Numbered from the stretch's first letter, positions 49,684 through 58,714 are shown. The stretch: 64,000 nt of DNA from AWTP1-13 sp963827545 (GCA_963827545.1 CAWHBI010000052.1:160611-224610); one strand, 5' to 3'. Numbers and translations: made by a program. The notes: generated from the sequence alone by a model not told the origin.

Positions 49684-49808
49684 TCGTGCAACATCGGCTC
49701 ACTGCACATCTGCCGGAGCGCGATCGGGCTCATCACGCAGAAGCGGCCGGAAATTTCGCGACCAGGGCGGGGGCCCGCAGTATCCAGGCGGCGTCGGTCA
49801 CTTTCTCG

Positions 49809-50099
49809 TTAGTTGTTTGCGCCGGAGCGCCCCCAGCGATCCATTTCCTTCCACCAGCGGTTGGACCCAGCGCGATAATCTTCGGGTCTGCGATCACGAC
49901 GATAGGTCGGGCCGTAGTGATAGGTGTAGTCCCGCGGACCGTAGCGATACTCAGGGTCGGCCCGATAGTCGTAGTACGGATCGTAGGTCGCGGAAGGCCC
50001 AACGTAGAACTCCACGCCCACTTGAGCAGAAGCACTGCCGCACCACGCCGCTGCGCCTACACCGGCTGCCAATGCACCAACAATGATGGATCGCCGCAT
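49809..50099 (-). CDS. Small Tyr/Arg-rich secreted protein
   Basis: 96 residues. Signal peptide RRSIIVGALAAGVGAAAW then CGSASAQ. The mature part is very rich in Tyr, Arg, Asp and Pro (YDPYYDYRADPEYRYGPRDY), low complexity and probably disordered. Rhizobial genomes often contain such exported proteins with unknown role. GGGAGAA upstream of the ATG at 50099 fits a ribosome binding site. Confidence 0.75.
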   Translation of the reverse strand: MRRSIIVGALAAGVGAAAWCGSASAQVGVEFYVGPSATYDPYYDYRADPEYRYGPRDYTYHYGPTYRRDRRPEDYRAGSNRWWKEMDRWGRSGANN

Positions 50100-50293
50100 T
50101 GTGATTCTCCCTTAATGGTTCTCCCCTGCAAAACCGTCATGCGGTGGAAATGGTTCCGCACCGTCTCGACTGTGGCCGCAATTTGGCGCCTGCGCCGGCT
50201 TGGTGACCAAGCGGCACGCTGCCTCGTTCCTGACGCACCGACAGTGTCGACGCTATGGCGTTGCCCGGCTGCGCTTCAATCCGGTCAAAACCA

Positions 50294-50635
50294 TCAATTC
50301 AGCTTTGGCGGATCGACCCTCGCATCGACGCACTTACCACCCTTGAGGTAGCGAAACTCACCGCAGCTGCCGCCGCGTCCAGGCGTGGTATACCCATAGG
50401 CGCGTGCACTGCCGGTCGGCGTTGCACCGAAGCGGCGGTTGCAGTAAATCTGGCACGTGGCCATAGCCAAATTTCTGCCTAGGCATGTCTGAACGCAGGA
50501 TTGCGCGCGCGCAGTCTGCGCCTCAGCCGCGCCGGCGCTCAAGCCAAGGAACCCAGCTCCGGCAAGAACGACCAGAGTTCCCATGCCAAATTTGCAGCCA
50601 AGTTTGCTGCCACGTTTGTTGAATGACGATTTCAT
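50294..50635 (-). CDS. Cys-containing secreted protein
   Basis: 113 residues. An N-terminal basic part is followed by a hydrophobic segment (GTLVVLAGAGFLGLSAG) and a cleavage-like AEAQ. The mature part carries six Cys, including SCVQTCLGRNLAMATCQIYC, and ends GGKCVDARVDPPKLN. The Cys spacing suggests disulfides in the periplasm or outside. GAGGAC before the ATG at 50635 supports this start over 50665. Function unknown. Confidence 0.7.
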   Translation of the reverse strand: MKSSFNKRGSKLGCKFGMGTLVVLAGAGFLGLSAGAAEAQTARAQSCVQTCLGRNLAMATCQIYCNRRFGATPTGSARAYGYTTPGRGGSCGEFRYLKGGKCVDARVDPPKLN

Positions 50636-50761
50636 CGCTGGGGTCCTCACAAGGCAGTTGTGCAATCGGCAGGGTAGACTGCGCCCATAGCAGTGCCATG
50701 GGGTGAAACCCGAGACTGCAAAGGGGAGGACTACCGAAGGCGGAGCAAATCGGCAGCGGCC

Positions 50762-51100
50762 CTATCTTGGGTAGGGAGCGTTGTTCAGGGACCTGACGTC
50801 CGAGTCGAAGAAAAAGCCGCTGTCGAATGGACCGCCCTGCGACTGGTCGACCCACGCGTACGGCGCGCGCGAAGAACCATACGTGCCGATCACATCGGAC
50901 CTGCCGTAGGCGTAGCCCCCGCGCATGGCAAAGAAGCCGCGCACTCTGGCTGCGCGCTTGCGGTAGTGGATCGCTTTTTGCTGGCCGGCCGCTGGAGCGG
51001 CTGTGCTTGTCATCCTGCGCCCATCCGCCTGGCTGGCGCCGGGGCAACCCAAGAGCGCAAGAACTCCGAGCCCAACGACAAGCACGGTCTTGTGGTACAT
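50762..51100 (-). CDS. Small putative lipoprotein with aromatic/Gly-rich tail
   Basis: 112 residues. The N-terminal hydrophobic segment ends in ALLGCPGASQA, where LLGC is a plausible lipobox. The mature part contains RGFFAMRGGYAYGRSDVIGTYG and ends PFDSGFFFDSDVRSLNN. I recall similar C-termini (PFDSGFFFDSG) in Bradyrhizobium-type hypothetical proteins. It is probably on the cell envelope. Function unknown. Confidence 0.72.
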   Translation of the reverse strand: MYHKTVLVVGLGVLALLGCPGASQADGRRMTSTAAPAAGQQKAIHYRKRAARVRGFFAMRGGYAYGRSDVIGTYGSSRAPYAWVDQSQGGPFDSGFFFDSDVRSLNNAPYPR

Positions 51101-51729
51101 GACATCCTTTCCCGCAGGTTGAAAGCAATCACCGACGCGCAGATGCCGCCCGGATTGCCGCGTTGCAGTTCCCGCCGCAAACTTTCCTCTACGCCGGACG
51201 GTTGGGTATAGGTAGCAATACTGAATTGCTGTGCGGGCTTCCTCCCAAGCTGACCGTGGACCGATGAGCGTAGTCGACGCTCAAGAGCCGATACCCGAGG
51301 ATGTCCCGCTGCCCGTCCGACGACGCCGGACGAAACGCCCACGGAAGGTGGCTACGCGTCGATATGATTCGCGGCAAGTCACACCTTGGCGGGCAACGCC
51401 GACCGCCTGCTTTCCGGTTAGGATCGATGGGAGGTCGTTGCGCTCTCACAACTCCGCTATCAGATAGCGTGCGCGGCGTTGCCCAAGGCTTGCCCCGGCA
51501 ACACCACGATCAATCAATGAACTCGAGATGAGCTCTCGAAGCCATGCGCTTGGTCGACAAGCGTGCCCACCAGCTTACCGCCGGTGATCACGCCGATCGA
51601 CCCGCCCCCGCGAGCTTGCCTGCATCAACCCGGGTTCGGGTCGGTGTAGGCGTCGAACGCGTCCTTGGCGTTGGCGCGTGCGCAGACCATCCACGCGCCA
51701 GCGAGAGGGCCGAGCGTGCGGCGCTCGTG
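51101..51729. other. 629-bp gap with no confident gene
   Basis: A plus-strand frame at about 51264-51467 is Arg-rich and unconvincing. I saw no RNA gene, transposon end or strong palindrome. Confidence 0.35.
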
Positions 51730-52902
51730 TTACGGCGTTTCCACGATTTCGACCCAGTTTGCACCGTTGCCGACGGGATAGCGGTTGATCTCGGTGAGCC
51801 GACCGTTGCTCTGGTCGATCTTGTAAACCGTCAGGCGATCGGACTTCTCGCCAGATGCGACCAGATAGGCCCCGCTCGGATCAATCTTGATCCCGCGCGG
51901 CTGCTTCTCGGTCGCAAAATTGGTCACGTACGTCAGCTTGCCCGTCGCTGGCGCGACTGAGAACAGCGCGATCTTGCTCAGGGTTCGCTCAGTGGAATAG
52001 AGGAATTTGCCGCTGGGCGTGAGCTGGATATCGGCGGCCCAGATCTTCGCCTTCTCGTCGGCCTTTGGTGCTGCCGCACCGGGTGGGGGCGCCGTGCCCG
52101 CTGGGGCCTGCGCGACGCCAGGTACGAGACCGGCCTCTGGCGGCACCGAGCCCAGGCTGTCCACCTCCGTCAAGGTTCCCTTGCTCTGGTCGATGGCGAA
52201 CTGTGCGACATTCCCGGTCAGCTCGTTGAGCACATAGAGGTGCTTGTTGTCGGGCGCAAACACGAGATGCCGAGGACCGTCACCGGGTCGCGCCTTCACA
52301 GCCGCCGGCTCATTGGGCGTCAACTTGCCGGTCGCGGCATCGAACAGGAACTGCAGGACTTGATTGGCGCCGAGCGTGGGTACGTAAACAAACTTGTTCG
52401 TGCGGTCGGCCAGGATGGCATGTGCATTCCTGCCGGTTGGAATGACCTGGATCGCCGCAGTTTCGACCAAGCCGCTCTCGCTGATGGGACTGACGGCGAT
52501 CTTGTCGCCGCCGTAGGAGGCGGTGAACAGGAAACGCCCGGTGGCGTCCACTGAGACGTAGGGCATGCTGTCGGGAAGAGGCGCCGTGGCTTTCTGCGTC
52601 AAGGCGCCAGTCTCATGATTGATCGCGTACGTTGCGACCCGGAAGGGGTCCGATCGCATGACGGCGTACAGGAACTTCTTGTTCGGGCTCACCGCCATCG
52701 GCATCACGAGCTTGCCGGCTTCGGCCTTGCCGATCGGCGTCAACGCGCCACTGCTCTTGTCCAACGTGTAGGCATCGATGTTGCCGTCCTGGGAATTCGA
52801 GACATAGACGAACGTCTTGGCGAAGGCCGGCACCCCGCCGGCCGCGCACAGGACCAAGGCCGCCAAGCTCAGGTCCCTCAGCGCATTCAATGACAGAGGC
52901 AT
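51730..52902 (-). CDS. Exported beta-propeller protein (lactonase/YncE-like)
   Basis: About 390 residues. A signal peptide (LSLAALVLCAAGGVPAFA) precedes repeated blades such as KTFVYVSNSQDGNIDAYTLD, KFLYAVMRSDPFRVATY, GRFLFTASYGGDKIAV, KHLYVLNELTGNVAQFAID and GKFLYSTERTLSKIALF. This is the seven-bladed lactonase family that includes cytosolic 6-phosphogluconolactonase, but the signal peptide makes a periplasmic role more likely. The second ATG at 52902 has GGAGGA at normal spacing; the first ATG at 52908 touches it. Confidence 0.87.
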   Translation of the reverse strand: MPLSLNALRDLSLAALVLCAAGGVPAFAKTFVYVSNSQDGNIDAYTLDKSSGALTPIGKAEAGKLVMPMAVSPNKKFLYAVMRSDPFRVATYAINHETGALTQKATAPLPDSMPYVSVDATGRFLFTASYGGDKIAVSPISESGLVETAAIQVIPTGRNAHAILADRTNKFVYVPTLGANQVLQFLFDAATGKLTPNEPAAVKARPGDGPRHLVFAPDNKHLYVLNELTGNVAQFAIDQSKGTLTEVDSLGSVPPEAGLVPGVAQAPAGTAPPPGAAAPKADEKAKIWAADIQLTPSGKFLYSTERTLSKIALFSVAPATGKLTYVTNFATEKQPRGIKIDPSGAYLVASGEKSDRLTVYKIDQSNGRLTEINRYPVGNGANWVEIVETP

Positions 52903-53027
52903 GGACATTCCTCCTGTGTGGTCGTGGATGCTTGTCTTGGGTTGTGCCCTTGTTGTGCAGCCCAATTGACGTCCGCGGGTCACCACGCGGTCGGGCACGC
53001 CAGGAGCGCCACGAGCTGCTTGCCGCG

Positions 53028-54302
53028 TCACGTCGGATCGTAAACCGTACAACCCTTCGATGAAGTCGGCCACCGGCCAACGTGCGTTGCCGCAGCCCAA
53101 AGGGAGACGTCCACATCGCGGAAGAACGCTGCACGATCACGTGGGCTCGAATTGAATGCCGATACCCAACTATGTCCCCTGGCAGTACGCAGGCCGAAGC
53201 TGTAAAAGCCTGGCTGGACGCCGCTGTGCCACCAGTTCTTGGCATTGCCGCCAAGGTCACGAACGGAGAACCCAAGGCCATAGAATGTGGGTTGACTTGA
53301 ATCCGCCCCCGATATGTCTGGCCGCGACAACATCTTGCGAACGCTGGCTTTGCTGATCAGTCGCGGTCCGCGTTGACCATCGATCGCCAGAAGAAAGCGG
53401 AGATAGTCGATTGGTGCGCCGATCCAGGCGCCATATGCATCCATGTTTTCCACCGCGAATGCGCCATATGGCGCCGGCACCATCCCTTCGGCAACGCCCG
53501 GCATGGCTCTCACCTTTGGCGCTTCGGGGTAGTCGTAGTAGGTCGCTTCATCCGGTGCCGTTACCATCGTTTGACCGAGCATCAGCCCCGAAGCGCCCAC
53601 CGGCCCGAGGAGGCGAGACCGCGCGAACTCCACGTAGGACATCCCGCTGACGCGCTCAATGATCCGACCCAAGACGCAATATCCGAGGTTCGAGTACGCA
53701 AAGCGCGAACCGGGATCGAAATCGAGCCGGCCTTCCAAGGCGTCGCGCAAGATGACCTGACAGGTCGGCGACCCCGTGGCCTTTTGTCGTGCAAGCGCAG
53801 CGCCTGCGTGGGGCATAAAGACCACGTCGCCGGACACCGCTCGATCGAATCCTCCGGTGTGCTGGAGGAGATGCCGAACGGTGATGGCGTGCAGGCGCGG
53901 ATCGCGAATGGCGTCCGCTGCCGGCCCCAGGTCTCCAAGGAGGGGCAGGACCTTGTCGTCAAGTCCAAGCCGGCCTTCCTCAACCAGCTTCAGGATTGCC
54001 ACCGCCGTGATTGGTTTGGACATGCTGCCGAGGCGAAACTTCGTGGCCGCCGTGACACGAGCGGCCGTCGACTTATTCGCAAGTCCGTAACCGCGCACCA
54101 GCAGGATGCGCCCGTTGTGAGAAACAGCGAGGCTGCCCCCAGGGAGGTTCCACTCCTGGATGAGCCGCGTCATTGCGGCATCGAACGGCTCGAACCCTGG
54201 CGTCGTGCATCCCACACCGTTGGTTGCGTGGGGCGGCGAAGCAAAGACGACATCCGACCACAGCAGCATTGACAGCAGGCTTGCGAGCCAACGTCTGAAC
54301 AT
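53028..54302 (-). CDS. Serine hydrolase, beta-lactamase/PBP-like family
   Basis: 424 residues. Signal peptide RRWLASLLSMLLWSDVVFA. The class C-type active site is visible: SxxK in LGSMSKPITAVA, and Tyr-Ser-Asn in FAYSNLGYCVLG. The final motif is probably HSG in NWWHSGVQPGF. Such enzymes act as D-Ala-D-Ala peptidases, esterases or, rarely, true beta-lactamases. Without more context the substrate is open. It is oriented like the beta-propeller gene and lies upstream of it. Confidence 0.87.
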   Translation of the reverse strand: MFRRWLASLLSMLLWSDVVFASPPHATNGVGCTTPGFEPFDAAMTRLIQEWNLPGGSLAVSHNGRILLVRGYGLANKSTAARVTAATKFRLGSMSKPITAVAILKLVEEGRLGLDDKVLPLLGDLGPAADAIRDPRLHAITVRHLLQHTGGFDRAVSGDVVFMPHAGAALARQKATGSPTCQVILRDALEGRLDFDPGSRFAYSNLGYCVLGRIIERVSGMSYVEFARSRLLGPVGASGLMLGQTMVTAPDEATYYDYPEAPKVRAMPGVAEGMVPAPYGAFAVENMDAYGAWIGAPIDYLRFLLAIDGQRGPRLISKASVRKMLSRPDISGADSSQPTFYGLGFSVRDLGGNAKNWWHSGVQPGFYSFGLRTARGHSWVSAFNSSPRDRAAFFRDVDVSLWAAATHVGRWPTSSKGCTVYDPT

Positions 54303-54402
54303 TGCCGAAATGCCCCTCGACCAGGGCCGCCAGTGAACCTCCGGGACAAGTCGGCTAGTGGGAGGGCCGCGACGCCTAAGGGTAAGTCCTTGATTTATAA
54401 GG

Positions 54403-54487
54403 TGGTGCGGTCGAGAGGACTCGAACCTCCACGCCTTGCGGCGCTAACCCCTCAAGCTAGTGCGTCTACCAATTCCGCCACGACCGC
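54403..54487 (-). tRNA. tRNA-Leu (anticodon GAG)
   Basis: The minus strand folds into a complete class II tRNA of 85 bases including an encoded CCA. The acceptor stem is GCGGTCG / CGACCGC, the anticodon stem CTAGC / GTTAG encloses TTGAGGG, giving anticodon GAG (reads CUC). A long variable arm (CGCCGCAAGGCGT) identifies Leu, and the T arm contains GGTTCGAGTCC. Confidence 0.96.
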
Positions 54488-54682
54488 ATGCATTGGCGAA
54501 CGCTCTGTAGCAAACCGGGACGGCGCTAACAAGCAGCACCCCAGGCCGGATCGCCGGAGCCCTGAAATCGGGCGTCAGCCCGGTTCTGAACCTGGGCGGC
54601 CCGGGCGGTTGATGCTTGCCGTCATGCGCCCGTCGGGCCCAGAAGGGCGTCTGGGTTGCCTCGCATGGAGGATGCCCTCATG

Positions 54683-54718
54683 GCAGACTGGGCAGACTGG
54701 GCAGACTGGGCAGATTGG
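54683..54718 (+). repeat. Four tandem copies of a 9-bp unit
   Basis: The unit GCAGACTGG is repeated four times (last copy GCAGATTGG) just upstream of lipB. If translated in the frame that reaches lipB it would encode Ala-Asp-Trp repeats. Confidence 0.9.
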
Positions 54719-54775
54719 CTGGATGGGGCCCGTCTGCCCAAGAGATCGCCAGAGCGGCCGGCCGTGAGGAACGGG

Positions 54776-55507
54776 ATGAGACGAGGACCGCAACCCGCCA
54801 TCGATGCGCCGGTCGCCTGGGTGGTGACGGACAAGCCCGTTGCCTATGAGGCGGCATGCGCCGCCATGGCGCGTCGCGTCGAGGCCATTGTCGCGGGCAC
54901 CGCGCCCGAGCTCGTGTGGCTGCTGGAGCATCCGCCCCTGTACACGGCCGGCACCAGCGCCAAGATGGAAGACTTGCTCGCACCGTCGCGCTTTCCCGTG
55001 CATCGCACCGGGCGAGGCGGGCAATACACCTACCACGGGCCAGGTCAGCGCGTGGCTTACGTCATGCTCGACGTCAAGCGGCGCTTTGGCGATGTGCGCG
55101 CCTATGTCGCCGCGCTGGAGGGCTGGATCATCGACGCGCTCGCGCTGATGGGCGTGGAAGGCGAGCGGCAGGCGGGCCGTGTCGGGGTCTGGGTGCGGCG
55201 CCGGGCGAATGGTGGGGACGCTTGCGACAAGATCGCCGCGATCGGCGTGCGGCTCTCGCGCTGGGTCAGCTCGCACGGCATCAGCCTCAACGTAGCGCCG
55301 GACCTCACGCACTACGCCGGCATCGTCCCCTGCGGCATCCGCGAGGGCGGCATCACCAGCCTCGCCGATCTCGGCCTGCGCATGACGCTCGCCGAAGTGG
55401 ACCTGGCCCTGCGGACAGTGTTCGAGCGCAGCTTCGGGGCGACGTTCGATGCATCGGCGGCCATGCGTACGGAACTGGCCCGCCCGCCGCAGCTTTCCAC
55501 ACCCTGA
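54776..55507 (+). CDS. lipB: Octanoyl-[acyl carrier protein]-protein N-octanoyltransferase
   Basis: 243 residues. It transfers octanoyl from ACP to lipoyl domains, the first step of lipoate synthesis. Key blocks are LVWLLEHPPLYTAGTSAK, HRTGRGGQYTYHGPGQRVAYVMLD (with the RGGxxTYHGPGQ signature), DKIAAIGVRLSRWVSSHGISLNV (catalytic Lys) and GIVPCGIREGGITSL (catalytic Cys). AGGAACGGG is placed before the ATG at 54776. The frame continues 40 codons upstream through the 9-bp repeats, but this is unlikely to be translated. Confidence 0.95.
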   Translation: MRRGPQPAIDAPVAWVVTDKPVAYEAACAAMARRVEAIVAGTAPELVWLLEHPPLYTAGTSAKMEDLLAPSRFPVHRTGRGGQYTYHGPGQRVAYVMLDVKRRFGDVRAYVAALEGWIIDALALMGVEGERQAGRVGVWVRRRANGGDACDKIAAIGVRLSRWVSSHGISLNVAPDLTHYAGIVPCGIREGGITSLADLGLRMTLAEVDLALRTVFERSFGATFDASAAMRTELARPPQLSTP

Positions 55508-55524
55508 TACTAGGCACCCTATCC

Positions 55525-55696
55525 TTCCACCCGTCATCCCGGCCCAGCGATCGCGCTAGAAGCGCGGTCGCGCAGAGCCGGGACCTGCAGCGAGCGGTGT
55601 CCGCGCGGCAGATCCGGATAGTCTCGCCCCGGCTCGGAGGCCGGGGCTCGGCTTCCGGGTCATGCTGGAAGCATGCCTCCGGCATGACGGGTGGAA
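55525..55696. repeat. Inverted repeat element in the spacer after lipB
   Basis: Perfect 13-bp arms TTCCACCCGTCAT (55525-55537) and its complement (55684-55696) enclose about 150 bases with further hairpins, including GCATGCCTCCGGCATGA. The last motif also occurs in the repeat at 60658-60790. The element fills most of the 319-bp spacer between lipB and the next gene. Confidence 0.8.
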
Positions 55697-55826
55697 TAAT
55701 TGGCTCGGCGGTATGAGACGAGCGCCTCGCGGCTGCGCTCCCGGGTCCGCAGACCGGCGAAGGCCAACAGAAAAGCGCGCCGCCACCCGGCGACGGGCGG
55801 CAGGCGCGCAAGGAATTCGGACCGGC

Positions 55827-56171
55827 CTATCCCCTGGTGCCAGGCCTTTTGCCGGGCGCCGGGGGTGCTGTGGGCCCTGCCGAAGCATCGGGCCCGTCAT
55901 AGTAGACTGTGCCGTCCTCTATCGAGACGACGTCGTTCGCGATCAGGCGATACTCGTCGTCCTCGCTGTCGTTCACGCGGATGGTGCATCCTTTGAGGCA
56001 GATGCCCGTCAAGGTCTGTGAGGGCCTCAGCGTGTGATCGGCCTTGGTGTCACCCTCGATGACCGTCACCCTGTGCTCGCGCTCATCGCGATTGGTAATC
56101 GACACCGCGTGGGCCGCGGTGGTGCTCGACAGGAGCCCGATCACACTGATCGCACGCGCGATACGCGTCAT
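55827..56171 (-). CDS. Small secreted protein
   Basis: 114 residues. The signal peptide RIARAISVIGLLSSTTAAHA is followed by a mature part VSITNRDEREHRVTVIEGD... with two Cys (GICLKGCTIRV) likely to pair. The C-terminal tail is Pro/Gly/Ala-rich. I recall similar proteins in Rhizobiales as conserved hypotheticals. The start at 56171 is chosen because it directly gives the signal peptide; 56195 is also possible. Confidence 0.72.
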   Translation of the reverse strand: MTRIARAISVIGLLSSTTAAHAVSITNRDEREHRVTVIEGDTKADHTLRPSQTLTGICLKGCTIRVNDSEDDEYRLIANDVVSIEDGTVYYDGPDASAGPTAPPAPGKRPGTRG

Positions 56172-56204
56172 CGTAGCCGAACTCAAAGGATGCACTCGTC
56201 GTCG

Positions 56205-56270
56205 TTACTTCTTCTTCTTCTTCGCGGCCTTCTTCGCGGTCTTCTTCGCAGCTTTTTTCTTCGCCTTCAT
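56205..56270 (-). CDS. 21-residue Lys/Ala-rich micro-protein
   Basis: A complete short frame starts ATG AAG GCG AAG and contains only Met, Lys, Ala and one Thr; Lys makes up 13 of 21 residues, arranged as KKAAKK-type repeats. AAGGA lies nine bases before the ATG. The composition resembles the basic tails of histone H1-like proteins or HU C-termini, so nucleic-acid binding is conceivable. I recall annotated AKKK-type short proteins in some Rhizobiales. Not proven to be expressed. Confidence 0.5.
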   Translation of the reverse strand: MKAKKKAAKKTAKKAAKKKKK

Positions 56271-56425
56271 CGCTTTCGTCCTTCCAGTAAGTCACCCGAA
56301 TCGGGTCCGGGCAATGTCAATGTGAAAATTTTTGGGCGAGTCTACAAACGGATTTTTCCGCTGACGCCTATCGGCATTTTCGATAGATACTTTCAGACAT
56401 CGGCAACGCGTGAAAGTCGCACGAG

Positions 56426-57286
56426 ATGGATATCACCCTCGCACGCACGTTCCTGATGGTCGCGGAGACCGGCAGCTTCATCGACGCCGCACGCAAGATG
56501 AACGTCACCCAATCGACCGTGAGCGCCCGCATCAAGGGCCTCGAAGACATGTTCGGGCGGACCTTGTTCGATCGATCCAAGAACGGTGCGGCGCTGACCG
56601 GGGCGGGCGCGCAGTTTCAGAAGCACGCGCTCGCTTTGGTGCGCGTCTGGCAGCACGCGCAGCTCGAAGTCGGCCTTGCCGGGCAGCACCGTGACCACCT
56701 GGCGGTCGGGGCTCCGGCGACATTGTGGGACGGCTTTCTCCTGAAGTGGATATCCTGGCTCAGGGGCAACATTCCCGACATTGCCATCTCCGCCAGCGCC
56801 AGCCTGCCCGCCGTCATGATCCAGCGCCTGCTCGAGGGGACGCTGGATCTGGCGATCATGTACCAGCCGGGCCAGCCTCCGGGCTTCACCATCGAGCACC
56901 TGTTCGACGAGGAGTTCGTGCTCGTCACCAGCGCGCCGGGACGTCGCAGGCACCAGAGCGACTACGTGTTCGTCGATTGGGGGCCTGACTTCCAGTCCGA
57001 CCACGCCGCCGCCTATCCCGAGCTCAACAACACCAGCGTGAACCTCGATCTCGGCTCCATGGGCATCGACTATCTGCTGGCCAACGAGGCGACCGGCTAC
57101 TTCCCGCGCCGGCTGGTCAAGCATCACGTCAGCCGCCGGCGGCTGCGCATCCCGGCGCGGTCGCGCTCGTTCACCTCCGCCGTCTACATGGTCTACCCGG
57201 AGGCGCGCGACGAGGAGGCCTACGAGCCGATCCTGCAGGGGCTGCGGCGCGCCGCAGAGCGGCTGATCTCAACGAGGGCCACGTAG
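56426..57286 (+). CDS. LysR-family transcriptional regulator
   Basis: 286 residues. The N-terminal winged helix-turn-helix shows LARTFLMVAETGSFIDAARKMNVTQSTVSARIKGLED, and the effector domain starts about residue 90 (LAVGAPATLWDGFLLKWI). It is a DNA-binding regulator with an unknown small-molecule inducer. The gene ends 10 bases before a palindromic repeat and the IS element. No obvious divergent target gene is adjacent except the micro-protein. Confidence 0.93.
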   Translation: MDITLARTFLMVAETGSFIDAARKMNVTQSTVSARIKGLEDMFGRTLFDRSKNGAALTGAGAQFQKHALALVRVWQHAQLEVGLAGQHRDHLAVGAPATLWDGFLLKWISWLRGNIPDIAISASASLPAVMIQRLLEGTLDLAIMYQPGQPPGFTIEHLFDEEFVLVTSAPGRRRHQSDYVFVDWGPDFQSDHAAAYPELNNTSVNLDLGSMGIDYLLANEATGYFPRRLVKHHVSRRRLRIPARSRSFTSAVYMVYPEARDEEAYEPILQGLRRAAERLISTRAT

Positions 57287-57379
57287 CGTGTAGGTGTAGG
57301 TTGGGTCGAGCGGCAGCGATGACCCAACACATCCGAGCAAGTACTTTGCGCCGTGTTGGGTCTGCCCCCGGCCTTCGCC

Positions 57380-58714
57380 CATAGGCGCTAAAATAAGCGA
57401 GCCATACTTTGATAGCTACGTCGTCGAGGTGGTTCGTGCAAGTGGCGTCGCAGCAGCGATTTGCATCGTCGCAAACAAGCGAGCGTCGGCTGCGGGATGA
57501 TGGCTTGGAGCAATGTGGCGGCGAGCTGGCGCAGCAGACGCCAGGCGCCGGGCCTGGTCAGGCGGCAGCGGCCAAGCGGGGAGAGTCCTCGAGTTCGTCG
57601 ATGAGCGGCTCGAGCAGCAAGATGATCAGCAGATGTGCCAGCACGTAGGGCCTGGCGGAACGTTCGTCCGTTCCCGGAGGTCCCCTCAACCCGATCAGGC
57701 TCTTGAGCCGCTTGAAGGCGAGCTCGATGCGCCAGCGCAGGCGGTAGAGGGCGAGGACGTCGGCGGTGGGAAAAGCCTCGGGGTCGAGCGAGGTCACCAG
57801 GATCACCCAATCGGCGGCAACCAGCGTTCCTTTCGAGATCTGATGCCCGCCTTTCTGGGCCTCCCGCCGCGCCTTGCGCCGCGCCGCTTCTGCCGCTTGC
57901 GGCGGCTTCCTGACGGCAACAAGCCGCATGGCAAGGGCGTCGCATCGCTTGCGTGCGATCCAGATCGGTCGATCGATCAGGCCGCTTGTCTCAGCCTTGC
58001 GAAACTCTTCGAGAAGATCAACCGGCTCGTCATCCGCATCGAGCCAACGGGCATTCTTCCAGCCGGCGCGCACGATGAGATCGGCGCCAGCATCGAGCAC
58101 GGCCGCCATCCGGTCCGGCTGCAAATAGGCGCGATCGCTGATGCGGATCTCGCCTTCGACGACCGGTATCCGGTCCAGCGTCTCGCCGCCTTTTTCGTCG
58201 GTAAGCTCAAAGAAGCCGAAACGTTCCGTCGGAAGATCGAAAGCGCTGTGGATACGCCACAATTTGTTCTTCGTCTTGGCGATCGTCCCCGCTTTCGGCA
58301 CCGTCGTGGCATCGATGATGCGGATCACACGACCCTGTGCAGCCTTCGGTGCGCCGCAAGCCAACGCCCCGCCGACCAGCTGGGCCAGCCAATCTCCGCA
58401 CTGGCGCAGGCGATAGAGCAGCGCCACGTTGGAAATATCAACGAGCCCGACCGATGCCGCCCATGCCGTCGTCGATCTCAGGCCTCTCTCGCCAAGGCAA
58501 TAAGCCAGGATCATGCGCAGGAGATCGACCGCGGTTTCGATCACACGAGCGCGCAAAAAGGCTTTCGTTTCCCGCGCACTTGCCTCCACCTTCGCGGTTC
58601 CACCGAGCCGATCGATGATGCTGTGCCAGTCCCGATCCAAGAGCGATTCGCGAGTATCCCATGCTGGAATCACAAAACGACTCATAGGACAAGCGAATTA
58701 TTTTAGCGCCTATG
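57380..58714. mobile_element. IS4-family insertion sequence (1335 bp)
   Basis: Terminal inverted repeats begin CATAGGCGCTAAAATAA at both ends (left at 57380, right complement ending at 58714). The flanks are perfect 10-bp direct repeats GGCCTTCGCC at 57370-57379 and 58715-58724, which is the target duplication and shows a recent insertion. It carries one transposase gene, read on the minus strand. Confidence 0.92.
57558..58685 (-). CDS. IS4-family transposase, frameshifted near the C-terminus
   Basis: 375 residues in this frame. The catalytic residues appear as DDE: Asp in IRIIDATTVPK, Asp in IRISDRAYLQPD and Glu in the Y-R-E-K signature YRLRWRIELAFKRLK. The expected C-terminal tail (RPGAWRLLRQLAATLLQAI and onward to 57388) is in a different frame, so an indel just after LAAAA ends this protein about 55 residues early. 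The catalytic core is complete, so activity might persist. Confidence 0.88.
   Translation of the reverse strand: MSRFVIPAWDTRESLLDRDWHSIIDRLGGTAKVEASARETKAFLRARVIETAVDLLRMILAYCLGERGLRSTTAWAASVGLVDISNVALLYRLRQCGDWLAQLVGGALACGAPKAAQGRVIRIIDATTVPKAGTIAKTKNKLWRIHSAFDLPTERFGFFELTDEKGGETLDRIPVVEGEIRISDRAYLQPDRMAAVLDAGADLIVRAGWKNARWLDADDEPVDLLEEFRKAETSGLIDRPIWIARKRCDALAMRLVAVRKPPQAAEAARRKARREAQKGGHQISKGTLVAADWVILVTSLDPEAFPTADVLALYRLRWRIELAFKRLKSLIGLRGPPGTDERSARPYVLAHLLIILLLEPLIDELEDSPRLAAAA

Noticed and set aside
51544..51960. A 138-residue plus-strand frame
   Set aside because: It overlaps the end of the beta-propeller gene on the other strand and has no support of its own.
54656..54775. N-terminal extension of lipB containing Ala-Asp-Trp repeats
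   Set aside because: The ATG at 54776 has a ribosome binding site and the family N-terminus; the extension comes from the 9-bp repeat.
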